A program made the position numbers and the translations under genes. A DNA stretch of 64,000 nucleotides from Haberlea rhodopensis (Eukaryota; Streptophyta; Magnoliopsida; Lamiales; Gesneriaceae): contig CAJQUN010000224.1 of the NCBI GenBank assembly GCA_907163345.1, positions 620,001 to 684,000 of the forward strand. The letters run 5' to 3'. The notes below the pieces were generated by a model. It had not been told where the DNA came from and ran no database searches. It was given only the letters and a program-made list of their open reading frames with translations. Below, piece after piece: positions 55,038-64,000 of this stretch (position 1 is the first letter of the stretch; every line of letters begins with the position of its first letter).

Positions 55038-56570
55038 ATGGCAGCAAATGTGGAAGTGGGTGACGCTGTGAGTGTCAACGCAAGTGCCGGACGTACGAAT
55101 CCCCTACCCCCGCCAGCCTTTGGCGAAGAACCGTCTGAGCAGCAATTACTACCTGGGGAACTGAGCTTGACTCAATTTCTTGCATACCGACCTCCGACAT
55201 TTGAAGGAACGGAGACAGGGGAACAGGCAGAAGAGTGGTTGGAAAGAATAGAGCAAATATTTGTGGCAGCTCCTTGTGCTAAGACAGCCTGGATCAGACT
55301 AGCGGAGTTCCGGTTGGCCAAGAAGGCGTTGATGTGGTGGAAGACCACAGTAGTAGAGCAAGAGGCTCAAGGTCATGAAGTTAATTGGAAGCTATTCAGA
55401 ACTCGGTTTCTGACCCGCTATTTCTCAGTTGCTGCACGGCAGGCCAAGGAAGATGAATTCACTAACCTCAAGCAAGGTAACATGCCGGTGTCAGATTATG
55501 CTCTCCAATACTGTTCCTTGCTCAGATATGTGCCTCACATCGCCGCAAGTACTCAAGCAAAGATGAGGAACTTCATGAAAGGCTTGAGGCCTGAACTGTA
55601 TGACAGGGTGGTCACTTATGGCCCTGCTTGTTTTGATGATGCACTTACAAGGGCTGAGTTAGCCGAGCTGGGAGTTGGTGCATATCCTGATGTCGTGCCA
55701 CCTTCAGCACCCCCTCAGAGGTCCACTTCTGACAATTTGAAACCAAGGGGTGATCAATTCAAGCCAAAGGGGAATACTTCGGCTTCGAGATTCAGTGGTA
55801 AGAGGCCCGAGAATCGTTGGATAGGAAACCGTAAGAATAACGCCCCATCAGAAAGAGGCCAGTCTCAGGGAGGCAGGTTTGGGGAGGTTCAGTGCTCTCT
55901 TTGTGGGCAATCACATATGACCAAAGACTGCGTAGGTTGCTATGTTTGTGGCAATAAGGGCCACTTTGCTCGGCAGTGTCCCAATCGGGAGGGACAACAG
56001 AACTCTGCGGGGAGGCCTGCGGACAGAGCAGTGCAGCACATGCCACCGTTTGTACCAAGGCAGCATGGAGGCCAGCCTATGGGGCCACCTCAAGGGCAGG
56101 TTTATGCATTGGCGGGGGAGCAGGCTACAGCGGCTCCGGAAGAAGTGATAGCGGGTACGTATCTTTTATTTATGCACCCTGCTTTTATATTGATAGATAC
56201 AGGTGCGTCGCACTCTTTTGTGTCGACAAGTTTTGTGGAAAGGTACCACATATGCACTTCTTCGTTGCCCACGCCTCTAGTAGTCTCGACACCCGGTGGA
56301 AGAAGTTTGATTGCTGATCGGATTGTCTATGATGGCCTCATTTATTTTGAGGATAGCAAGCTAAGGTCAGATTTGATTGATCGGGGAATGTCAAATTTTG
56401 ACTGCTTTGTGAGTGTTGATGTTCAGAAGACAGCTTTCAAGACTGGATTTGGGCACTATGAATTCTTAGTCATGACCTTTGGGGTGACGAATGCCGCAAC
56501 TGTGTTTATGAGTCTGATGAACAAGGGGGTTCCAGCCGTATTTGGATCGGTTCGTCATTGTTTTCATTGA
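55038..56570 (+). pseudogene. Tekay-D gag-protease fused in frame to mid-RT by deletion
   Basis: ATG at 55,038 (MAANVEVG) starts an open frame with a full Gag domain, two zinc knuckles (CSLCGQSHMTKDC and CYVCGNKGHFARQC) and the protease DTG near 56,200. At about 56,412-56,425 the protease end jumps directly into RT at DVQKTAF: compared with Tekay-C, 642 bp between two GATGTT copies are missing, which keeps the frame. The frame breaks near 56,527 (an extra G in a G run) and stops at 56,570. Gag and protease could still be made; RT could not. Confidence 0.9.
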
Positions 56571-58505
56571 CGATGTACTTATTTACTCCCGAACTGAAGA
56601 GGGACACGTAAAGCGCTTGAGGGCTGTACTCCAGATCCTTAGGGATCATCAATTATATGCAAAGCTCAGTAAGTGCGAGTTTTGGTTGAGCAGTATGGTG
56701 TTCTTGAGTCACGTTATGTCTAGCTGAGGGATGTCTGTAGATCCCAAGAAGGCTGAGGCTGTGTGTTGATGCAAGATAAGCACGTGGTGACTTATGCTTC
56801 GAGGCAGTTGAAGCCTCATAAGACGAGATACCCAGTTCATGATCTGGAACTGGCGGCCATCATTTTCGTCTTGAAGATTTGGCGGCATTATCTATATGGT
56901 ACTTCATTACCATTTTTTCGGACCACAAGAGCCTGAAGTTTCTATTCACTCAGGCTTAACTGAATATGAGGCAAGGAAGATGGATGGATTCACTCAAAGA
57001 TTATGATTGTGAAATTGAGTACCATCCTGGTAAAGTGATTTTGATAGCAGACGCCTTAAATCGGAAGGTGAAGAGTACTATTGAGGACGCTATGTGTTTA
57101 TCAACGATAATGACTTCTTATTGCCATCTGGGCTATGATTTAGATGTGGACACGTCGCCGGTGCGAGTGTCAACCTTGTTGGCTGAGCCGGACATATTTG
57201 AGACTATCAGGAAAGCCCAGAGATCGGATGATGAGGTTCATAGATGGTCATTGATAGTACTTCAAGGACAACCATCAAGTTTAAAGTGGTTGAGGATGGT
57301 TCTCTGAGACTCGGTGACCGATGGGTAGTTCCATGCACGCCGGAGTTGCGTAGGGGGATCTTGGAGCGAGCTCATAGTAGCCGAATTAGTATCCACCCAG
57401 GAGGGAGAAAGATGTATAAGGACTTAAGTGGCCAGTTTTGGTGGAAACGGATGAAGCGTGACGTGATCACTTTTGTTAAAAAAAAAAAATGGTTGATCTG
57501 CCAGCAAGTAAAGACAGAAAGGCAGAGGCCTGGTGGCGAGCTGAAGAGCTTGGAGGTACCCCAATGGAAGTGGAAACACATATCTATGGACTTCGTGACC
57601 CACTTGCCCGGGGACGGCCTCTGGAGTTGATGTGATCTGGGTGATCGTGGATAGGCTGGCGAAGGTAGCTCATTTCATCCCTACAGTATGACCTTCACGT
57701 AGCTAAAGATGGCCCCACTATATGTGTGGGATGTGGTGAAGTTACATGGCATTCCAGTCTTGATTGTGTCTGACAGAGACCCAAGGTTTACTCCACATTT
57801 CTGGGAAGGTCTTCAGACAACTTTGGGTACAGAGGTGAGACTGTGTATAGCTTATCACCCGCAGACATAGCGTGCTATACAAACGCTCGAGGATACGTTG
57901 AGGACATGTGTATTGGAGTTGATACTCCGTGGCAAGATTATATACCACTGATAGAGTTCTCCTTTAATAACAGCTATCAGACGAGCATTCAAATGGCCCC
58001 TTTTGAAGCACTTTATGGACGACGCTGTAGGTCACCGCTGTATTGGGAGGACCTGACTAGTAAGGCGGTCGGAGGACCGGATATGATCAAGGATATAGAA
58101 GACTAGATTAAGACGATACGTCAAGAGATGAAAGCGGCTCAGGATAGGCAAGCAGCCTATGCCAATAAGCGACGGCGACCGCTAGAATTCCATGTAGAAG
58201 ACAAGGTCTTCTTTAATACCTCACCCTTCAAGGGTGTAGTTCGTTTTGGTATGCGGGGGAAGTTATCCCTGAGAAATACGAGCCAGATCCGTCTCATGTA
58301 TTGCAGCCTACTGAAGTGTAGTTGGACTCAGATGTATCCTGCGTTGAACGACCGGTCAGAATTCTGGATCGTGAGGATCACAGATTTACGAAGTAAAGTT
58401 ATACAGATGATTAAAGTTCATTGGGATCGTCGGGGTGTCGAGGAGGCTACGTGGGAGACGGAACGGCATATGATACAGCATTACCCGGAACTATTTCTGG
58501 TATGA
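56571..58505 (+). pseudogene. Tekay-D RT-RNaseH-integrase-chromodomain remnants
   Basis: Readable fragments in several frames: RT catalytic region (VIVFIDDVLIYSR at about 56,555-56,595), a stop at 56,727, a deletion of about 274 bp near 56,760 joining RT connection to RNase H, integrase zinc domain near 57,390-57,500 with an A run of about 12 bases at 57,478-57,490, integrase core fragments to 57,980, a further loss in the GPY/F region near 58,270 and a chromodomain piece (WDRRGVEEATWETE) near 58,425-58,470. Clearly dead. Confidence 0.88.
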
Positions 58506-58537
58506 TTTATGTTTAGTTTCATTTGGGTAAGTGCATG

Positions 58538-58574
58538 CAATTTCGAGGACGAAATCTTATAAGTAGGGGAGTAA
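58538..58574 (+). promoter_or_regulatory. Polypurine tract and pre-PPT inverted repeat of Tekay-D
   Basis: A near-exact copy of the Tekay-C signal: TTTCG-AGGA-CGAAA, then the tract taagtaggggagtaa before the LTR at 58,575. Confidence 0.87.
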
Positions 58575-60835
58575 TGTGATGCCCCGAAATTAATTATATG
58601 CAATTTGGGCATTAATTATGTTTATATGATGAATTATGTTGATAATTGATTTATGTGTTGAAATTAATTATCGTGTTGAAATGCTTAGTCACATGATAGG
58701 CGTGACCCGGGGTTGCATTTCAGGGTGCATGTTATGCATATTAGAAAATGAAGTGTTAACATGAGTTAATTATGTTGATTGTTAATTATGAGGAAAGCAT
58801 GAATTTAAGGGAAGTTTGTAGCATGTTGTAAAATGCTTTTAAAATACCATGTTGGAGTATTTTATGAATCATGTTAAGTTTGGGGTGCAATTTTAAATTA
58901 ATCCACAACCCCTTTTTAACCCTTTACCCATCACTTTAAGCCCACTTTATCCTTACTCTTTTAAAAAAATCCCCAATTCACTCTCAAACCCTACCCATTT
59001 CACTATTTTTGTTTTTGAGCAAAAGTGGAAGGAGAAATCTTCACAAAACCTTTGTTTGTGAGATTTATTGTAGGATTTGGAGTCCTTAAGAGGTATGGAA
59101 CCCTTCCTAAAGTTTTATGATGTTTGGTGTTGAAATGGGTTAGCATTTGGTGTTTTATGTGGGTTTGTTTTGGGTATATGTTTTATATGTTTGGGGTATG
59201 ATTTTTGAAGTGTTTTATGTGGGTTTTAGTGTGTTATGATGATGTTGATGTTGTAGAAAAGTTTGGGTTTGAAGGGTTTGAAGTGGAGCTTGAAAAATGC
59301 TCAAAAATGGCGAATTTTCGATGTACAGGGAATGGCGATCGATCGCCCGTTTTTGGCGATCGATCGCGAGCCAGCAGTAGGCTACAGAACCATTTGGCGA
59401 TCGATCGCCACTTTTGGGCGATCGATCGGCGAGGTTGGCGATCGATCGCGCCAAAAGTGGCGATCGATCGCCGAAGGCACAAAAAGTCAGCAACGGGCAG
59501 TGCGATCTCGCGATCGATCGGGGCATCTCAGCGATCGATCGTGAGTCACACAATTATGTGTTTTTGTTATTTTTGTGGGATTTTTGGATATTGGACTATA
59601 TTTAGCTTCTAATATCGATTTGTATGGTTATGTAGAACCATCCCAGGTACCCACAACTTCAAGGAGATAAAGTTCTACAACTTCTCCATTTTGGAATTAA
59701 GGTAAGTAAGAGACGTACGGGCATCGGACGGTAACACATTCCTAAACTATGACTATGCATTGATGCATAAGTATTTATGATGTTTATGATGATGATTACG
59801 ATAAGTAGGTTATGATGATGATGTTATGATAAAAGATGATGATGTTTATAAGATGATGATGTTTACAAGATGATGATGTTTACAAGATGATGATGCTTAT
59901 AAGATGATGATGTTTATAAAAGATGATGCTTATAAGATGATGATGTTTATGAGATGATGATGCTTATAAGATGATGTTGTTTACAAGATGATAATGTTTA
60001 CAAGATAATGATGTTTATAAGATGATGATGTTTATTAGATGACGATGTTTATGATATGATGATGATGATGTATGTTTAACATTGTTATTAAGAATGGTTG
60101 AATGTCCGGTGGTTGTTATGGGCAAGCGAGGAAGGTACTTGCCGCTCACATAACTAGCGAGGGGATACATCCGCTATCAAGGCGTAGCGAGGGGTATCAT
60201 AATTCTGCTAAGCGAGGAGATACATCCGCTATCAAGGTGTAGCGAGGGGTATCACAATTCCGCTTTATGTCGAGCGAGGGGGCCAATTGTGCCGCTGTCA
60301 TAATAGAACCATGACAGTCCCATTTCCAATTAACATTGTTGATTATGAGCTTATGAATGAAGTACGATTTTACTCATTATGTCAAGAACTAATGATTATA
60401 TGCATGACTATGAAACAGGGACAACCAAAGAGGGTTAATGCGATTAACCAGGAAGTATATGTTACCGAATACTTTCATGAATTTATTTATATGCCATTGC
60501 CTTATGATGTTAAGTAACGATGTACATGCTCATGATGGCTTGTTCCTATAGGTACACTTTTGGACTGAAGGGCCTAGGGTCGGGTTGAGGCAGTGAGCTA
60601 AGAGGAGCAAGATGGACATAGGATACAGGATTTTGATAGTCTCTACTCTAGGAGTAGTGTAAATCTATAGCTTAAACATTCATTATTGAGAATGTAATTA
60701 ATTAGCTTTTGGAAATTCTAACTTGGCCTGTAATCTTATTAGCTCAAAGCTACAATCGGCGCCCTAAGAAGTTATAAATGCATGTTTAGTCCCTAATATG
60801 TTATTACGATGATGTTAAGGTAGGAAGACCCTACA
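58575..60835 (+). repeat. Tekay-D 3' LTR (2,261 bp)
   Basis: TGTGATGCCCCG to AGACCCTACA followed by TSD aattt. Contains the palindrome array at 59,336-59,541, the GTA(A/C)GT...ACGTAC hairpin near 59,703-59,720 (one base weakened), minisatellite about 59,829-60,070 and CGA hairpins about 60,120-60,300. No gene. Confidence 0.93.
59336..59541 (+). repeat. Eight-site CGATCGATCG palindrome array (Tekay-D 3' LTR)
   Basis: Same eight sites as 53,317-53,521, with the fifth interval two bases longer. Confidence 0.92.
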
Positions 60836-60883
60836 AATTTATTCAAATACCCAAAGATATTTCTGGACAGACTGGGAGCCTGG

Positions 60884-60895
60884 GCTCTGATTCCA
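60884..60895 (-). promoter_or_regulatory. Primer-binding site of gypsy-E
   Basis: Minus-strand TGGAATCAGAGC, four bases from the 5' LTR end; one base different from the usual TGGTATCAGAGC. Confidence 0.72.
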
Positions 60896-60899
60896 CATC

Positions 60900-60967
60900 T
60901 GTGGGACCCGACTCGGGCACATAGTATATAATCTCTTATATGGTACCACATTCCTACCATATATAAA

Positions 60968-61004
<37 letters not shown>

Positions 61005-61340
61005 GTAGGGTATTACTTTAAAACAATCCATGCATAACAATTAATTATATTACGTTAGTGGAAGCATTCATAATATCTATCAACAAAATACAATTCCAGA
61101 CAAACCCTTCATACCACCTCTGTGGGACCCGACTCGGGCACATAATATATAATCCCTTATCTGGTACCACATTCCCTACTATATAGAAATATACATATAT
61201 TTGTAAGGTATTACTTTAAAACAATCCATACATAACAATTAATTATATTAAGTTAGCGGAAGCGTTCATAATATCTATTAACAATATGCAATTACAGACA
61301 AACTCCTTATAATGATCTGATACTTAACCAAAGATGAAAT
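60900..61340 (-). repeat. 221-bp tandem duplication of the gypsy-E LTR end
   Basis: The terminal TGTGGGACCCGACTCGGGCA and the following 200 bases occur at 60,900 and again at 61,121, with an (AT)n expansion (about 60,962-60,998) only in the first copy. The 3' LTR has one copy. Confidence 0.87.
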
Positions 61341-62947
61341 ACTATAAGAACTAATAAGCCAACATTTCCATTTTTCCTTATTTCTCTATGATCCTGGATC
61401 CTGGATCCTGTTATCCTGTATCTGGAACTCATAATTAATTATAATAAAAAACATATGTTAAGTCTTTAAGGACTTAGTGAGGGAATAACAATGACTTTTC
61501 GTGTATCTAATAACAAATAATGCAATATGTCAATATGATATGTCATGTAACAAGAGATAGCACTGCGATCAAACAATATATCAATGAAACGATGACGTTT
61601 ACGTCTTTAGAATGAATATAGTGGGCTAAAGAGGAGGCTCCCACCCGACATTAAGGTGAGGGAATTTTCCCCACGTATTCGAATACGATCCAGTACAATC
61701 ATTCATTTACGAGTCGAACCATTCTCCGGACCGATACGGTGCGCGTTGTTCAGATGAACCATATACCTAGATTCTCATCCGTTGTTCATTGGACTCACTT
61801 TCGGGCCGAGGTCACGTTGTCCAGTGGTCTCATGTCCAGGGCTCCATTCATTCATTCAAGGGAACATATTAGTGATAAATGCGGTACTTTCATATGCAGA
61901 CAATATGAGCAATGAAACATTATAATGCACAACATGATAACGTAAATGGAAGGTACGATATTGAATAAACATTTACAGTAAGTGCCAAGCCAAATGCCAA
62001 AGAGGCTATATAGAAAGAAATCGGTAATACACCTCACCTCACCTTGCTATCTTTACTTGATTGGCTCAATTTTGAACTCAAATGCCAGTATTATTCATAA
62101 TATAATGTAATTTATAATGATTATCAATATAAGTTTATGGTTGAGAATTCTTAAGAATCATTTTTGTACGAAACTTGTCAGGGTAATTTTAATCAAACAT
62201 TTGAAAATTCATTATAAATCAAGTTCAAGTCAAAACTTCACGGAACTTTCCAGAAATGCCTTAAATCAGTCCAGCAACGTTCGGAGATCAGAAATTCATG
62301 AAGCTCGTTGGTGCGTGAGATCCAAGCATCACCGTGCCGGCGCGTGTCGGTGGTCTGACCGCCACGCTCGATGATATTTTCACAGAAGGTTCGCATCTTT
62401 CCGATTTACAACTTTTGTTTAGAAACCATTTTGAAATGCCTAGCCGATTTAACCCAGAATTCGATTTTCTAAAATGCTTCACCATGATAATTCGCCCGCC
62501 CGAAAATAGTATTTCCGTATGTTTATGACAAACGACCGGCACAGATGTGAAGTAAAAAGTATTTGGAACACTCGTTGTTCAAAAAACATTTTTGAAATCT
62601 ATTTTAAAAGGCGTGAAATCGAAGCTTGAATCTGCTACCTTGAAATGGGTTTCGGAGATTCTGGCAGCATAATGTTCTTCGTGTTCTTGAAATTTCTGGG
62701 CAATATCAACTTGTGATTTTTCAACATCTCCCTTACAGAAGATGAACTGGGTGTGTGATGAGTGTTGTGAAATATTTTCGGAATTTTTGAACAAGATTTG
62801 GTGTTTTTCCTTGAATTTCTATATTCTACATCTCTTACAACCTTCCCACAAAAACTCCTACAAAAACTCTCAAAAAGTTCTAGCACTAACAAAATGAATT
62901 TCAGGTGAAATCTGAAGGAGTATGGATGGTGATTTATAAGCAATCAT
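60900..62947 (-). repeat. Gypsy-E 5' LTR, right side cut
   Basis: Matches the 3' LTR from 47,142 up to about 49,220. Its U5 end is duplicated in tandem (60,900 and 61,121). At 62,947/62,948 it is interrupted by foreign sequence, so roughly the first 650 bp of the LTR are missing from this window. It lacks the TIR element found in the 3' LTR. No gene. Confidence 0.82.
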
Positions 62948-64000
62948 AAGAGGGATTTATTGATCTCACGATTTTATTAATATTGAAAATATGTCTGGTA
63001 CATATATGAATATATACATATCTACATATATATATATCAAGCATCAATATTAAATAAAACAGTAAACATGCATCTCATACATCAACATAAAGTAAACGTG
63101 GCATGGTTATAGCCCATACTAGCGATTTTCTCAAGCCAATGAGAAAATCCTAAAAGTCCACCTAAGGTTACTTCTCCAAGCACCTCTTTGGCTCCCTTTT
63201 GTGAATGGCCTTCTCATCCCGGCACCATGGTCCATCTTCATTGATCTCCATCAATAAAACTCTAACTAAACTATATAACAATTACATGATTTAGAGAATT
63301 CCTCGAGTTACATTCGAGGGGGAGCATAGGGGAGGGAATACATTCAGAAAAATAGAGAAGGCACGACTCGCAGGCCGTATTAAATTACAAACATTCACAA
63401 AATCCTATCTAATAGGTCATAGGGTTATAACCATGCACCATGCTCAAACAACACATATAACATGCTATAACATTTAATTAATTAAATTCTAAACATTTAA
63501 AATTTAATTCTAATTAAAACTGTAAAATAAAATTTTATAAAAATTATCGTACGCTCGTGACATCGCATGCCACGAATACTTGGCGCGTCATAAGCCATGG
63601 ACCATAAGGGTTCGAATAACCCTAACCACACGGCTGGACCATGCATGAGCCTAGGGTTCGAAACCCTAGCCCAAGTTACGGTCCATAGCCGTGTGTTCAA
63701 GCGGCGGTCGCTAGGGTTCAAAACCCTAGCCGTCTCATTCTTTCATGCACGATTCATGACGGTGGCGGCTTGACCATCTCGAGCCAATGGGTTCGAAAAC
63801 CCTAGCCCTCATGTGGCACCAGCCGTCGACCTTCAATTTTCGTGAACAATGATCGAACCAACATGCACCGCATATGAACTTTATTGAGCCTAAAGGGTTC
63901 TAAACCCTAGCCATGTTTCGACACCTCCATGCACAACTATGAGCCACAACGGCTAGACCATCTCGAGCCAAGGGTTTGAAAACCCTAGACCTCATGTGGC
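62948..64000 (-). mobile_element. Unidentified LTR-like insertion in gypsy-E 5' LTR
   Basis: Foreign sequence starting at about 62,948 and running off the window. Its first 80 bases are the reverse complement of 4,604-4,680 in the copia leader, so it may be a copia-related copy in minus orientation. The rest is LTR-like: AT-rich, with a row of palindromes at 63,605-64,000. The open frame at 63,497-63,721 lacks any known domain. Neither its type nor its far end can be fixed here. Confidence 0.5.
63605..63994. repeat. Dispersed CTAGGGTTCGAAACCCTAG palindromes
   Basis: Palindromic words of the form AGGGTT-CGAA-AACCCT occur near 63,607, 63,651, 63,711, 63,788, 63,895 and 63,972, spaced irregularly (about 44-107 bp), with unrelated sequence between. 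Confidence 0.8.

Larger units (their letters stand above)
52560..60835 (+). mobile_element. Tekay-D: Ty3/gypsy chromovirus, complete ends, defective interior
   Basis: An 8,276-bp element between TSDs aattt (52,555-52,559 and 60,836-60,840), inserted in gypsy-E's leader. 5' LTR 52,560-54,831, primer site 54,836-54,847, gag-pol relic 55,038-58,505, polypurine tract, 3' LTR 58,575-60,835. The two LTRs differ at only a small number of positions by eye. The coding region, by contrast, has two large deletions, several stops and frameshifts. It is related to Tekay-C but has longer LTRs with an extra CGA-hairpin segment. Confidence 0.93.
47142..62947 (-). mobile_element. Gypsy-E: internally deleted LTR element, interrupted by Tekay-D
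   Basis: Minus-strand element. 5' LTR at 60,900-62,947 (cut on the right by another insertion), primer site 60,884-60,895, internal region 60,883-60,841 plus 52,559-49,881, 3' LTR 49,880-47,142. Without Tekay-D the internal region is only about 2.7 kb and keeps just a gag relic. It sits in gypsy-F, an element of the same family. LTR ends are TGTAACACCC and CGGGTCCCACA. Confidence 0.8.

Noticed and set aside
63497..63721. 74-codon open frame on the minus strand near the window end
   Set aside because: It overlaps the palindromes in an LTR-like region and has no domain.

Overview
This window looks like nuclear, repeat-dense (heterochromatic) plant DNA, most likely from a flowering plant. Everything I can identify in 64 kb is retrotransposon or transposon derived. 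I found no host gene, tRNA gene, rRNA gene or organellar sequence. Ty3/gypsy elements with an initiator-tRNA-Met primer site, Ty1/copia remnants, a 5'-truncated LINE tail and a small terminal-inverted-repeat element all point to an angiosperm. The names Tekay-B/C/D, LARD-1/2/AB and gypsy-E/F are working labels used only here.

Left half (1-45,070) is a nest that can be unpicked with target-site duplications (TSDs). An old, non-coding long-LTR element (LARD-2, 39,917-45,070, minus strand) is cut by a decayed Ty1/copia element (3' end at 39,916). The copia is itself cut twice: by LARD-1 (window start to 4,603) and by Tekay-C (5,299-36,402, TSD gatat). Tekay-C carries Tekay-B in its 5' LTR (6,195-27,385, minus strand, TSD gtaaa) and a reversed solo copia LTR in its protease/RT region (29,927-31,433, TSD gtata). 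Tekay-B's 3' LTR carries a tandem LARD (8,048-20,437, minus strand) with the order LTR-internal-LTR-truncated internal. That is five layers of insertion.

Right half (45,071-64,000) is a second nest. Gypsy-F (45,071-47,141, partial) holds gypsy-E (47,142 to beyond 62,947, minus strand, mostly non-coding with a gag relic). Gypsy-E's internal region holds Tekay-D (52,560-60,835, TSD aattt). A 439-bp TIR element sits in E's 3' LTR, a 307-bp LINE tail in F's LTR, and another LTR-like sequence cuts E's 5' LTR from 62,948 to the window end.

The coding elements (Tekay-B, -C, -D) encode one gag-protease-RT-RNaseH-integrase polyprotein ending in a chromodomain, as in Tekay/Del-type chromoviruses. All three are broken: B by five single-base indels near its 3' end, C by the solo LTR, a 56-bp deletion and a stop, D by large deletions. 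The LARDs encode nothing recognisable but share the primer site, the motif before the polypurine tract and the LTR ends with the Tekay elements. They are therefore plausible non-autonomous partners mobilised by Tekay proteins.

The most unusual structure is shared non-coding architecture in the LTRs. (1) An array of eight CGATCGATCG palindromes spaced mostly by 20-22, 41 and about 50 bp, i.e. close to whole helical turns, is kept in Tekay-B, -C and -D and in degraded form in LARD-2. (2) A GTACGT...ACGTAC hairpin occurs downstream of it in every LTR family. (3) A large family of short hairpins of the form GCGA-N-GG...CCGC fills the LARD internal regions and recurs in Tekay LTRs. None of these codes for protein, and they account for most of the spurious open frames in the window.
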